64,000 nt of DNA from Rheinheimera pacifica. Lineage in GTDB: Bacteria; Pseudomonadota; Gammaproteobacteria; Enterobacterales; Alteromonadaceae. Below are positions 17,250-25,243 of the stretch, piece by piece. The stretch spans positions 1-64,000 of the forward strand of contig NZ_JANUEM010000019.1 in assembly GCF_024809855.1 (NCBI RefSeq), written 5' to 3'. The translations under genes and the position numbers were made by a program. Every line of letters begins with the position of its first letter. Positions within the stretch are counted from its first letter, which is position 1. Under the pieces are notes generated by a model. That model was not told the origin of the DNA, did not search any database, and saw nothing but the letters and a program-made list of their open reading frames with translations.

Positions 17250-20201
17250 TTAACTGTTAATAACGTAGTTCAGGCGACTAAGCTCCTGCTCAGCCAATGG
17301 CATGCTGAAGTAATAGCCCTGAACCTGGTAGCAAGCATTTTTTCTTAGAAATTCAACTTGTTCGGCAGTTTCCACCCCTTCTGCTACTACGCGAAGATTC
17401 ATCTTTTGCGCCATAGCGATAATCGCAGCAACAATATCCATATCGTTACGATCATCAGGAATATCTTTGACGAACGAGCGATCTATTTTCAGCTCGTCTA
17501 CCGGAAAACGCTTTAAATAACTAAGCGAAGAATAGCCTGTACCAAAGTCGTCAATAGATAAAGACACCCCGAGCCGCTTTAACTGATTTAACTGGTTAAT
17601 AGCCGCATCGGTGTCACCCATTAACATACTTTCAGTAATTTCAAAGACTAAAAACCCGGGGCTGGCACCGGTACGCAATAAAATCCGTTCAACAATTTCC
17701 GGCAGGTTGTCGTCTTTAAACTGCCGCACCGACAAATTAATCGACAAAGTAACATTATGGCCGCGGCTATGCTGCCGTGATAAAAACCGACAGGCTTCCC
17801 AGATAATCCACTCGCCAATCTGCACAATCAGCCCGGTGCTTTCAGCCACGGCAATAAACCGCAACGGCGGCACCAGGGTATTGTCCGGCCGTAACCAGCG
17901 CAGCAGTGTTTCATAACCCACAATGCTGTTATCACGGATATCAATTTTTGGCTGATAATACAGCAAAAACTGGTGCTCGCGGATGGCTTCACGCAGTTGG
18001 TTTTCAATCAGCAGCCGCTCGTTGGCGGCTTCGTTTAAGTCGTGGCTGAAAAAATGAAAGGTGTTTTTACCACGGGCTTTAGCTTCATACATGGCTAAAT
18101 CTGCATGTTTGAGCAGCAATTCTTCTTCTGAGGCATCTTCCGGCGCTACGGTAATACCGATACTGGCACTGATAGACACTTCATGGTTGCCCAGTTTTAC
18201 CGGCGCAGCAAAAGCCTGTTGCAAATTAGCAGCAATAGCGGACGCCTGGCCCCGGTCTGTAATGCCGCTTAAAATAACGGCAAATTCATCACCGCCCAAG
18301 CGGGCAATAGTATCTTCTTCGCGTAAACGGCTAATCAGCCGCTTGGCCACTTCTTTTAATAACTCGTCACCGGCATCATGGCCCAGAGTGTCGTTAATAC
18401 GTTTAAATTCATCCAAATCAAAATATAACAACGCGAAGCTGTAGTAACCACGGTGTGACATAGCAATGGCTTTACGCAACTGATCACGGAAATAACTGCG
18501 GTTAGCCAGCCCGGTCAGCATGTCGTAGTATGCCAGTTGCTCCATCTTTTTCTGGCTTTGTTTAATAAAAGAAATGTCCTGCATGGCGCAAACATAGTTA
18601 CTGATACCGCCTTTTTCATCACGGATAGGCGCTATTGCCAGCGACACCCATAACTGGCGATCGGCATGTTGCAATAACATATCGCCTCGCCAATGCTGGC
18701 GTTCAACCAGCGTATGCTGAATTTCCTCTGCCACATGGTGCATTTCCTCAGCAAATAAGGCACTAAGCGGCTGCAACTGTATTTGCTCTGTGGTGATACC
18801 AATCATTTCGGTTAAAAACGGGTTAGCATATTCAATACGTAACAACTGATCGGTCAGCACTATGCCCGAGCTGGAAAAAGACACCGCTTTGCTCAGTTTT
18901 CTGGCTGAGCGCTCTGCCTGTTCTTTTTCTTCAATACGGGCATTTAAACCACTGACTAAGGTAGAAATTTCATCAGACATACGGCCAAATGCCTGATTAA
19001 GCAAACCTATTTCATCGTTTTGGGTATCCAGCTGCACCTGCTCCAGATCACCACGGGACAAACGGCTGATAGCCCCGGACAAACGGTTTATCCGCTTTAA
19101 TATAAAGTGGTAAATAACCAGCTGTAAAAACAATGCCACCAGCAGTGCTACAGCAGTAAATATCAACACCAGGCGGGAACGCACTGAACTAAAAGCAGTA
19201 GAGATATCGGCTTTATCAACATACACACTTAAATACCAGTCGGCGCGCTCTACCACATCTGTCGCAATGAGTTTTTCCGGTGCCAGGGCCTGAGCCTGCA
19301 TAACTTGCTGCGGGTTGGCTGCATACTGGCGCGCATACTGGCTAAGGCTGTCGGCGTTGATTTCGCCTGCCTGCAGAGGGGTATTCATTGGTGGATCGGT
19401 GCGTAAAAACTGCCAGGCTGAGCTGATAATCTGGCCCTGGCTGTCAAAAATCATACTATGACGGCCTTCCTGGCGCGGCAACATGGCCAGTATATCCTGC
19501 AAAATAAAATCTGTACCGGTAATACCGATAAACTCATCATTGACATACACCGGAATGATCAGGCTCGTCATCCATTTTTTCCAGATATTGTCGTAATAAA
19601 GCGGTGTCCAGCGCGGCTGGCGTGCCGGGTTTTGCTCTGGTGTGGCAATGCTGTAAAACAGATCCTGATTAAAATCATGCTGACTGCTAACCTGCAGCGC
19701 CCAGTCAGCCGGAGAAATACGGATAAAATGCTCTTTGGAAATAAAATAGAAGTTGTAAAATTCCTGCAGCATCAGTGGCGAAAGCTGCTGCCACAACAAA
19801 CCGGTTTTATCAAACAATGCAGCAACACGGGCATTATAATTTTGCCCGGCGACAAATGCCCCGGAGTAATCATCCTGCACCCGGATACTGCCATCGTTAG
19901 CAGCTTTCATAGTAGCAGCGCCTGCAAGCGTTGCCAGGCTAAGGCTGCGGCTTATTACCTGATTAGCCGCAATAGCTTTTTGCTCTTTTTGCAGAAAATT
20001 TTTGTTCAGTTGCAAAGCATGATTTGTCGCGCTGTGTTTAAGAGCAGCCTGTTGTTGCTCAAATTCATTAGCCTCCTGCAGCAAAATAACCGCATAGCCT
20101 ATAGCAAAACCGGCAGTAACAATGGCAAGAAATACCACCAACGCAAATTTGCGCCCCAGCGAGTCCATTCCTGTTGGTTTAATAAAGTTTACGTCCTTCA
20201 C
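17250..20201 (-). CDS. Cache-HAMP-PAS-GGDEF-EAL membrane cyclic-di-GMP enzyme
   Basis: A 983-residue inner-membrane signalling protein. Domain order: TM1 (about 20-42), a periplasmic double-Cache-like sensor to about 340, TM2 (343-368), HAMP (370-425), PAS (about 440-555), GGDEF (about 560-720) and EAL (about 735-980). The cyclase signature GGDEF (636-640) is intact, and an inhibitory-site RxxD (R627-D630) lies five residues before it. In the EAL domain the signature reads ETL (764-766) with the catalytic Glu present, followed by NLSVRQF, EITES, DDFGTGYSS and AEGVET, so phosphodiesterase activity is also plausible. The start is a GTG; an ATG 11 codons later is an alternative. Single gene; the signal sensed is not known. 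Confidence 0.9.
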   Translation of the reverse strand: MKDVNFIKPTGMDSLGRKFALVVFLAIVTAGFAIGYAVILLQEANEFEQQQAALKHSATNHALQLNKNFLQKEQKAIAANQVISRSLSLATLAGAATMKAANDGSIRVQDDYSGAFVAGQNYNARVAALFDKTGLLWQQLSPLMLQEFYNFYFISKEHFIRISPADWALQVSSQHDFNQDLFYSIATPEQNPARQPRWTPLYYDNIWKKWMTSLIIPVYVNDEFIGITGTDFILQDILAMLPRQEGRHSMIFDSQGQIISSAWQFLRTDPPMNTPLQAGEINADSLSQYARQYAANPQQVMQAQALAPEKLIATDVVERADWYLSVYVDKADISTAFSSVRSRLVLIFTAVALLVALFLQLVIYHFILKRINRLSGAISRLSRGDLEQVQLDTQNDEIGLLNQAFGRMSDEISTLVSGLNARIEEKEQAERSARKLSKAVSFSSSGIVLTDQLLRIEYANPFLTEMIGITTEQIQLQPLSALFAEEMHHVAEEIQHTLVERQHWRGDMLLQHADRQLWVSLAIAPIRDEKGGISNYVCAMQDISFIKQSQKKMEQLAYYDMLTGLANRSYFRDQLRKAIAMSHRGYYSFALLYFDLDEFKRINDTLGHDAGDELLKEVAKRLISRLREEDTIARLGGDEFAVILSGITDRGQASAIAANLQQAFAAPVKLGNHEVSISASIGITVAPEDASEEELLLKHADLAMYEAKARGKNTFHFFSHDLNEAANERLLIENQLREAIREHQFLLYYQPKIDIRDNSIVGYETLLRWLRPDNTLVPPLRFIAVAESTGLIVQIGEWIIWEACRFLSRQHSRGHNVTLSINLSVRQFKDDNLPEIVERILLRTGASPGFLVFEITESMLMGDTDAAINQLNQLKRLGVSLSIDDFGTGYSSLSYLKRFPVDELKIDRSFVKDIPDDRNDMDIVAAIIAMAQKMNLRVVAEGVETAEQVEFLRKNACYQVQGYYFSMPLAEQELSRLNYVINS

Positions 20202-20310
20202 TACTCTGCCTGATTTTGAAAAAACTATTGATTATTGGCAAGATATCGCTTTTTATAACGACATGTCGCAGCCATTATTGCATGTTAATTCATCAAAAGA
20301 GAACGAAACA

Positions 20311-20763
20311 ATGAAAAAACCCCTGTTAACTGTCGTTTTAGTATCACTGCTATCTGCCTCTGCTTATGCTGGCAGCGCCTTTACTGAAGCCAAAGATAGC
20401 GTGAAATACCGTCAGTCGGCATTCCAGTTAATCCGCCATAATATGGCCGATATTGCTGATATGCTCAAAGGCGACGTAAATTACGATGCAGAGCGTGTTA
20501 ACAAACGTGCCACTGCTCTGGCTACGCTGACAACTCTGCCATGGGAAGCCTTTACCGTGCCGGGTGCAGAGAAAGGCGGTGGTGATGCCAAGGCTGCGGT
20601 ATGGAAAAACCTCAGCGATTTTCAAAGCCGTGGCGAAAAGCTGGCAACTGATGCGCTGGCGTTAAAAACCGCGGCAGACAGTATGGATCAGGCCGAGGTA
20701 CGCAAAGCCTTTGGCAGCTTTGCCCGCAACTGTAAAGCCTGCCACGACGAATACAAAAACTAA
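20311..20763 (+). CDS. Class II cytochrome c (cytochrome c'/c556 type)
   Basis: A 150-residue periplasmic haem protein. The ATG at 20311 begins a Sec signal peptide ending SAYA. The mature part is mostly helical and carries a single haem-binding CKACH near the very C-terminus, the mark of the four-helix cytochrome c' class. The fifth ligand is the His of that motif. It likely shuttles electrons or binds small gases. Its 3' end faces a cytochrome b561 gene, a natural electron donor or acceptor, with a hairpin between them. Confidence 0.9.
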   Translation: MKKPLLTVVLVSLLSASAYAGSAFTEAKDSVKYRQSAFQLIRHNMADIADMLKGDVNYDAERVNKRATALATLTTLPWEAFTVPGAEKGGGDAKAAVWKNLSDFQSRGEKLATDALALKTAADSMDQAEVRKAFGSFARNCKACHDEYKN

Positions 20764-20770
20764 TAGCAGC

Positions 20771-20795
20771 CTGGCGCTGTTTACAGCAGCGCCAG
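20771..20795. terminator. Hairpin between the cytochrome c and b561 genes
   Basis: A perfect 9 bp stem (CTGGCGCTG / CAGCGCCAG) with a 7-base loop, overlapping the b561 stop codon and just after the cytochrome c stop. T-tracts are weak. It fits a shared terminator for convergent genes. Confidence 0.65.
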
Positions 20796-21431
20796 TAATT
20801 TATGCCCCTGCCAGAAATACAATGCCACTAATAACAGCCCAAACAGAATAAAGTAAACCGCACTGTGTTTTACACCGCCGGTATAGCTGCTTGTTGCGTT
20901 ATCTTTGCCGGTTAGCATAACCCACAACACATTATGTACCCGCACACTGTGCCAGATAGCCGCAATAATATGCACCGCAACCGCCGCCAGCAGAATATTG
21001 ATATTGATCTTATGAATGTCCGATGCCATATCAACCCAGCTTGCCGGTAACAAACTTACCAGCGGGCCGTCGCTCATATAACTGTTATCAAAGGTAGCCA
21101 GCCCGGTAAGTAATTGCACCAGCACCAATACAATCAGCAGCGCTATCATATAAAAAGACGCCGGATTATGGCCGTTAACCACATAAGGCTTGCGCAGGTA
21201 CCGCACCGCCACCGCAGGGGTAGCAGCAAACTGACTAAAACGCGCGGTTTTACTGCCAATAAAACCCCAAACCAGCCGTGACACTAGCAGCGCCAGCAGG
21301 GTGTAAGCCAGTAACTGATGCTGTGCCATTAACCCTTCTTCACCGGTATACCACAGCCCCGCCAGTAACAATACCTGGCTCCAGTGGAAAAACCGGACGG
21401 CAAAATCCCAGACTTTTACTTTTTGTGACAT
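20781..21431 (-). CDS. Di-haem cytochrome b561-family membrane protein
   Basis: A 216-residue inner-membrane protein with about five hydrophobic helices and His residues placed as haem-b ligands (RFFHW near residue 16, DIHKIN and VHIIAAIWH in the second half). Such proteins carry electrons between the quinone pool and a periplasmic partner. The convergent cytochrome c gene and the hydrophobic C-terminal extra helix (YFILFGLLLVALYFW) suggest it belongs to the Ni/Fe-hydrogenase-type/b561 group often paired with a c-type cytochrome. It is divergent from the acylase gene with only 55 bases between. Confidence 0.88.
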   Translation of the reverse strand: MSQKVKVWDFAVRFFHWSQVLLLAGLWYTGEEGLMAQHQLLAYTLLALLVSRLVWGFIGSKTARFSQFAATPAVAVRYLRKPYVVNGHNPASFYMIALLIVLVLVQLLTGLATFDNSYMSDGPLVSLLPASWVDMASDIHKININILLAAVAVHIIAAIWHSVRVHNVLWVMLTGKDNATSSYTGGVKHSAVYFILFGLLLVALYFWQGHKLLALL

Positions 21432-21486
21432 TGTGCGTAGTCTCCGTTATGCTAAGTTTTTGATTTTATACCAGAGACACAAAAAG

Positions 21487-23838
21487 ATGAATTGGTGGAA
21501 GTGGATCCTTGCCATACTAACCTTATTGCTGGCCCTCACTGCTGCTGCAATTTATACCGTGTTGTACCTGAGTTTGCCAAGTTACGACGGCACCAGGCCA
21601 AGCAGTATCAGTAACACCGCCCGGCTGGAACGCGATGCGCTGGGCTACCTGAGCATTCATGCAGCAAACCGCAGCGATGCGGCCTTTGCGCTGGGCTTTG
21701 CTCATGCTCAGGAGCGCTTCTTTCAAATGGATCTTCTGCGCCGTAATGCCGCCGGCGAACTGGCAGAGTTATTTGGCAAGCGCGCACTGCAGGCAGACCA
21801 GGCATTACGCCAACACCGCTTTCGCAGCCGGGCCGCACAAGCGCTGGCTGCCCTGCCTGCAGAAGAAAAACACTTGCTGGGTAACTACAGCCGTGGTGTT
21901 AATGAAGGCCTTGCGGCCCTTAGCATGCCGCCCTTTGAATACACTGTGCTGCAACAAACGCCCGCTCCCTGGCAAGAGGCAGATTCGTTTTTAGTTATTT
22001 ACAGCATGTATCTGGATTTACAAAGCAAATTAGGCCGCGACGACTACGCAATGACCCTGTTAAAACAAAGCGTGCCGGATGAATGGTACCGTTTTCTGCA
22101 ACAACATTCTGATATCTGGCAAGCCGCCATAGACAACAGCCAGATTGACGCTGTGCCTATGCCCGCTTCAACCTACCCACAACAGTTAACCGATAACCTA
22201 ACGGCCTGCAACCAATGTGCGGTAAAAGATGCTACTGACATTGGCAGTAATAATTTTGCCGTAGCAGGCAGTTTAACCAGCCACGGCAGCGCTATACTGG
22301 CAGATGATATGCACCTGAGTATCCGCGTACCCGGCACCTGGTATAAAGCCCAGCTAAACTGGCGCGATGGTACCAGGCTACGTACAGTTAGCGGCCTTAC
22401 GCTGCCCGGCACTCCCGCTGTTGTGGCAGGCTCTAACGGTAATATTGCCTGGGGCTTTACCAACAGCACCGCCGACTGGCACGATTTAGTGGCTTTGCAA
22501 CTGTCAGATGATGGCAAACGCTACTTAACGCCGGATGGCTGGCAAGCACTGGAATATGTATACGACACCATTAAAGTAGCCGGTGGGCCTGATCAGCCCT
22601 TACAACTGGCACAAACCCAATGGGGGCCGCTGGTACGCTTTGGCGACAGCCCTGCCTATGCTTTACGTTGGGTTGCTTATGATATTAAGGCAGTTAATTT
22701 TAACCTGCTGCAACTGGAAACCTCAGCTACAGCACAAGATGCTCTGCAACTGGCGTCACAGGTAGGTATACCCACGCAAAACCTGCTGGTAGCCGACAAT
22801 AAAGGCAATATTGGCTGGAGCCTGATGGGCCGCATACCCAAACGCAACCTGCCGGATCTGGATACCGCACAAGACTGGAGCAATCCAGAGTATGGCTGGT
22901 TTGGTTATATTCAGCCTGATGCCCAGCCCCAGTTATTAAACCCCGTCGGGCAGCGATTATGGACAGCAAATTCGCGGGTTATCGGCGCAGCTGATTATCA
23001 GTTAATTGGTAACGGTGGCTACGACTTGGGCGCCAGAGGCTGGCAAATACAACAGGGGCTTAACCAGTTACACAGTGCCGATGAACAGGCACTGCATAAA
23101 ATTCAGTTGGACAACCGCGCATTAATGCTGGAACGCTGGCAACAATTATTGTTAGAGGTGCTGGACAAAGACACCGTGCAGCAGCATCAGTTGCAATCGT
23201 ACCGCCAGCATGTGTTAACCAGCTCACAAAGCGCCAGCGTTGATGCTGTGGGTTACAGCCTGGTACGGGCGTTTCGCCAGCAATTACTTGAGCTGCAGTT
23301 TGCTCCGCTGTCAGCCTATCTGGAGCGCCATGGTGCCCGCAGCCAGGATTTGAAATACTCTCTGGAAACACCGCTTTGGGCCATGTTGCAGCAACGTCGT
23401 GCCGATACCTTACCGGCAAACTTCAGCAGTTGGGCCGAGTTATTGCTCACTGCTGTGCTGCAAAGCAAGCAGCAACTGGAGCAGAACAACGGCAGCCTTA
23501 GCCAGAGTAACTGGGGCTATATTAATCAGGCCCGCATCAACCACCCGCTATCCGGCGCTATACCTCTATTGGGCGGTTGGCTTAATATGCCCGCCACAGC
23601 ACTTAACGGCGACAGCCATATGCCAAGGGTACAGCGGCCCGGTTTTGGTCAGTCGCAGCGTATGGTCGTGGCGCCGGGGCAAGAGCATAAAGGCATTTTA
23701 ACCATACCGGCCGGGCAGTCGGGTCATCCGCTTTCACCGTTTTACCGGGGCGATCACCAGTACTGGCTAAACGAAGTAGCCTTACCTTTTTTACCCGGTG
23801 AGAAAAAATATCAGCTGCTGCTAACACCACAGGGTTGA
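21487..23838 (+). CDS. Penicillin-acylase-family (Ntn) hydrolase
   Basis: A 783-residue exported amidase of the penicillin G acylase/acyl-homoserine-lactone acylase superfamily. The start at 21487 gives MNWWKW and one N-terminal membrane segment (6-30) acting as anchor or uncleaved signal. These enzymes are made as a precursor and cut to expose an N-terminal Ser. The expected site is visible as IG-SNNFAVAG about a third of the way in, followed by DDMHLSIRVPGTWY and, further on, GSNGNIAWGFTN. In this group substrates include beta-lactams and acyl-homoserine lactones; which applies here cannot be read. The pheA leader follows at once; a promoter -35 overlaps this gene's stop codon. Confidence 0.9.
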   Translation: MNWWKWILAILTLLLALTAAAIYTVLYLSLPSYDGTRPSSISNTARLERDALGYLSIHAANRSDAAFALGFAHAQERFFQMDLLRRNAAGELAELFGKRALQADQALRQHRFRSRAAQALAALPAEEKHLLGNYSRGVNEGLAALSMPPFEYTVLQQTPAPWQEADSFLVIYSMYLDLQSKLGRDDYAMTLLKQSVPDEWYRFLQQHSDIWQAAIDNSQIDAVPMPASTYPQQLTDNLTACNQCAVKDATDIGSNNFAVAGSLTSHGSAILADDMHLSIRVPGTWYKAQLNWRDGTRLRTVSGLTLPGTPAVVAGSNGNIAWGFTNSTADWHDLVALQLSDDGKRYLTPDGWQALEYVYDTIKVAGGPDQPLQLAQTQWGPLVRFGDSPAYALRWVAYDIKAVNFNLLQLETSATAQDALQLASQVGIPTQNLLVADNKGNIGWSLMGRIPKRNLPDLDTAQDWSNPEYGWFGYIQPDAQPQLLNPVGQRLWTANSRVIGAADYQLIGNGGYDLGARGWQIQQGLNQLHSADEQALHKIQLDNRALMLERWQQLLLEVLDKDTVQQHQLQSYRQHVLTSSQSASVDAVGYSLVRAFRQQLLELQFAPLSAYLERHGARSQDLKYSLETPLWAMLQQRRADTLPANFSSWAELLLTAVLQSKQQLEQNNGSLSQSNWGYINQARINHPLSGAIPLLGGWLNMPATALNGDSHMPRVQRPGFGQSQRMVVAPGQEHKGILTIPAGQSGHPLSPFYRGDHQYWLNEVALPFLPGEKKYQLLLTPQG

Positions 23839-23864
23839 CTTTAGCCATCCAGACGGACTATGTT
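23835..23864 (+). promoter_or_regulatory. Candidate sigma-70 promoter for the pheA leader
   Basis: TTGACT (23835-23840) and TATGTT (23859-23864) are separated by 18 bases. The -35 overlaps the stop codon of the acylase gene. Initiation about 7 bases past the -10 would fall almost on the leader ATG at 23872, giving a nearly leaderless message; a promoter farther upstream is also possible. Confidence 0.5.
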
Positions 23865-23871
23865 AGACGCC

Positions 23872-23934
23872 ATGAAAATACTTAATACCGCGCTCAGCTT
23901 TTTTCGCTTTACCACCTTACACGGGAGGCGGTAA
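23872..23934 (+). CDS. pheL: Phenylalanine-type leader peptide (PheL-like)
   Basis: A 20-residue open frame, MKILNTALSFFRFTTLHGRR, directly before an intrinsic terminator and pheA. Three of four consecutive codons are Phe (TTT TTT CGC TTT at 23899-23910), as expected of a peptide whose translation senses charged tRNA-Phe. The last codons (GGG AGG) double as the strand that can pair with the 5' arm of the terminator. An in-frame ATG at 23860 could lengthen it by four residues. No clear ribosome site is seen. It is unlike E. coli PheL in sequence but matches it in position and Phe content. Confidence 0.8.
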   Translation: MKILNTALSFFRFTTLHGRR

Positions 23935-23985
23935 GCTGCGCGCGCAGTAATACCAGAAACCTCCCACGCCGGGAGGTTTTTTTTT
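23923..23985 (+). promoter_or_regulatory. pheA transcription attenuator
   Basis: Two mutually exclusive structures. The terminator pairs AAACCTCCC (23957-23965) with GGGAGGTTT (23971-23979), followed by nine T. The anti-terminator pairs GGGAGG (23923-23928), inside the end of the leader frame, with the same CCTCCC (23960-23965), stacked on GGTA/TACC and a CTGCGCGCGCAG hairpin. A ribosome stalled at the Phe codons leaves GGGAGG free, so pheA is read; one that reaches the stop codon covers it, so the terminator forms. Confidence 0.85.
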
Positions 23986-24017
23986 GCTTACTTTTAGCTC
24001 AAACAAAGAGAATTAAC

Positions 24018-25172
24018 ATGGAACTGGATGAAATACGCCACGCAATATCTGACACCGACAAGCAGTTACTGGCTTTATTGTCAAAACGGCGGCAACTGGC
24101 ACTGGCGGTAGCCGACGCCAAACTGGCACAAAACAAACCGATACGTGACCAAAAGCGCGAGCAAGAACTGCTGCTGTCGCTAATTGAGCAAGGCAAGCCA
24201 TTGGCGCTGGACGCCCAATACGTAACCCGGCTGTACCATGTGATAATTGAAGATTCTGTGTTGCAGCAGCAGGCCAAAATTCAAGGCCAGCTAAACGGCA
24301 CCAACAGCCCGGCAGTGCGGGTGGCTTTTTTGGGGGGCCAGGGTTCATACAGTTACTGGGCAACACAAAAGTATTTTACCCGCCGCGCCGAGCGTATTAT
24401 TGAACAAGGCTGCGACAGCTTTAACGAAATAGTGCAGGCAGTTGAAACCGGCCATGCCGATTATGCCTTGTTGCCAATTGAAAATACCTCATCGGGTAGT
24501 ATTAACGAGGTGTACGACTTACTGCAGCATACCCGGTTATCTATTGTTGGTGAGCTGACGCACCCTATCGCCCACTGCCTGCTGGGTTTACCAGGCACCG
24601 ATTTAAGCAAAATCCGCCAGGTGTGTGCCCACCCGCAGGTTATTGCCCAGTGCAGCCAGTATCTGCAGGGGTTATCGCAAGTAAAAATTGAATACTGCGA
24701 CAGCTCGTCAGACGCCTTTAACCGCATTAAACAGCAACAAGACCCAACAGTCGTAGCAATTGGTGGCGAAGAAGGCGGCCAGCTATACGGTTTGCAAGTG
24801 CTTACCCGTGATCTGGCTAACCAGAAAGACAACGTCAGCCGTTTTATCGTCGTAGCGCGTAAACCGGTAACCGTAGCCAAAGCGATACCGGCAAAAACTA
24901 CCTTTATTATGTACACCGGCCAGCAACCCGGCGCGCTGGTAGATGCCTTATTGGTGTTAAAGCAACATGGCATCAGTATGGGCAAACTGGAATCCCGCCC
25001 CATTAATGGTAACCCGTGGGAAGAGATGTTTTATGTTGACGTATTTGCCAACCTGAACGACTACGCCATGACCCGCGCCCTGGAAGAGCTGAATAAAATC
25101 ACTAAATTTATTAAGGTACTGGGTTGTTATCCCAGTGAAGATATTGAGCCCACTCAGGTCACTGCCGGTTGA
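24018..25172 (+). CDS. pheA: Bifunctional chorismate mutase/prephenate dehydratase (P-protein)
   Basis: Cytoplasmic enzyme making phenylpyruvate from chorismate through prephenate. At 384 residues it matches E. coli PheA (386). The N-terminal 90 residues are an AroQ-type chorismate mutase (Arg- and Lys-rich helices, with DKQLLALLSKRRQLA). The dehydratase domain follows from about 100 (FLGGQGSYSYWA, PIENTSSGSINEVYD). The ACT regulatory domain begins near 290 with PGALVDALLVL and ESRP, the motifs that bind Phe for feedback inhibition. Expression is controlled by the attenuator just upstream. tyrA-aroF lie convergent 12.5 kb away. Confidence 0.97.
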   Translation: MELDEIRHAISDTDKQLLALLSKRRQLALAVADAKLAQNKPIRDQKREQELLLSLIEQGKPLALDAQYVTRLYHVIIEDSVLQQQAKIQGQLNGTNSPAVRVAFLGGQGSYSYWATQKYFTRRAERIIEQGCDSFNEIVQAVETGHADYALLPIENTSSGSINEVYDLLQHTRLSIVGELTHPIAHCLLGLPGTDLSKIRQVCAHPQVIAQCSQYLQGLSQVKIEYCDSSSDAFNRIKQQQDPTVVAIGGEEGGQLYGLQVLTRDLANQKDNVSRFIVVARKPVTVAKAIPAKTTFIMYTGQQPGALVDALLVLKQHGISMGKLESRPINGNPWEEMFYVDVFANLNDYAMTRALEELNKITKFIKVLGCYPSEDIEPTQVTAG

Positions 25173-25243
25173 TAATTATGTAAAGCACAGGGGCTGGCAC
25201 CTGGCCCCTCTGCTGTACCCTAGTAAACCTGCACCTGATGTTA

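Noticed and set aside
19458-20213. Long open frame opposite the GGDEF/EAL gene
   Set aside because: Shadow frame with unnatural composition; the real gene is on the minus strand.
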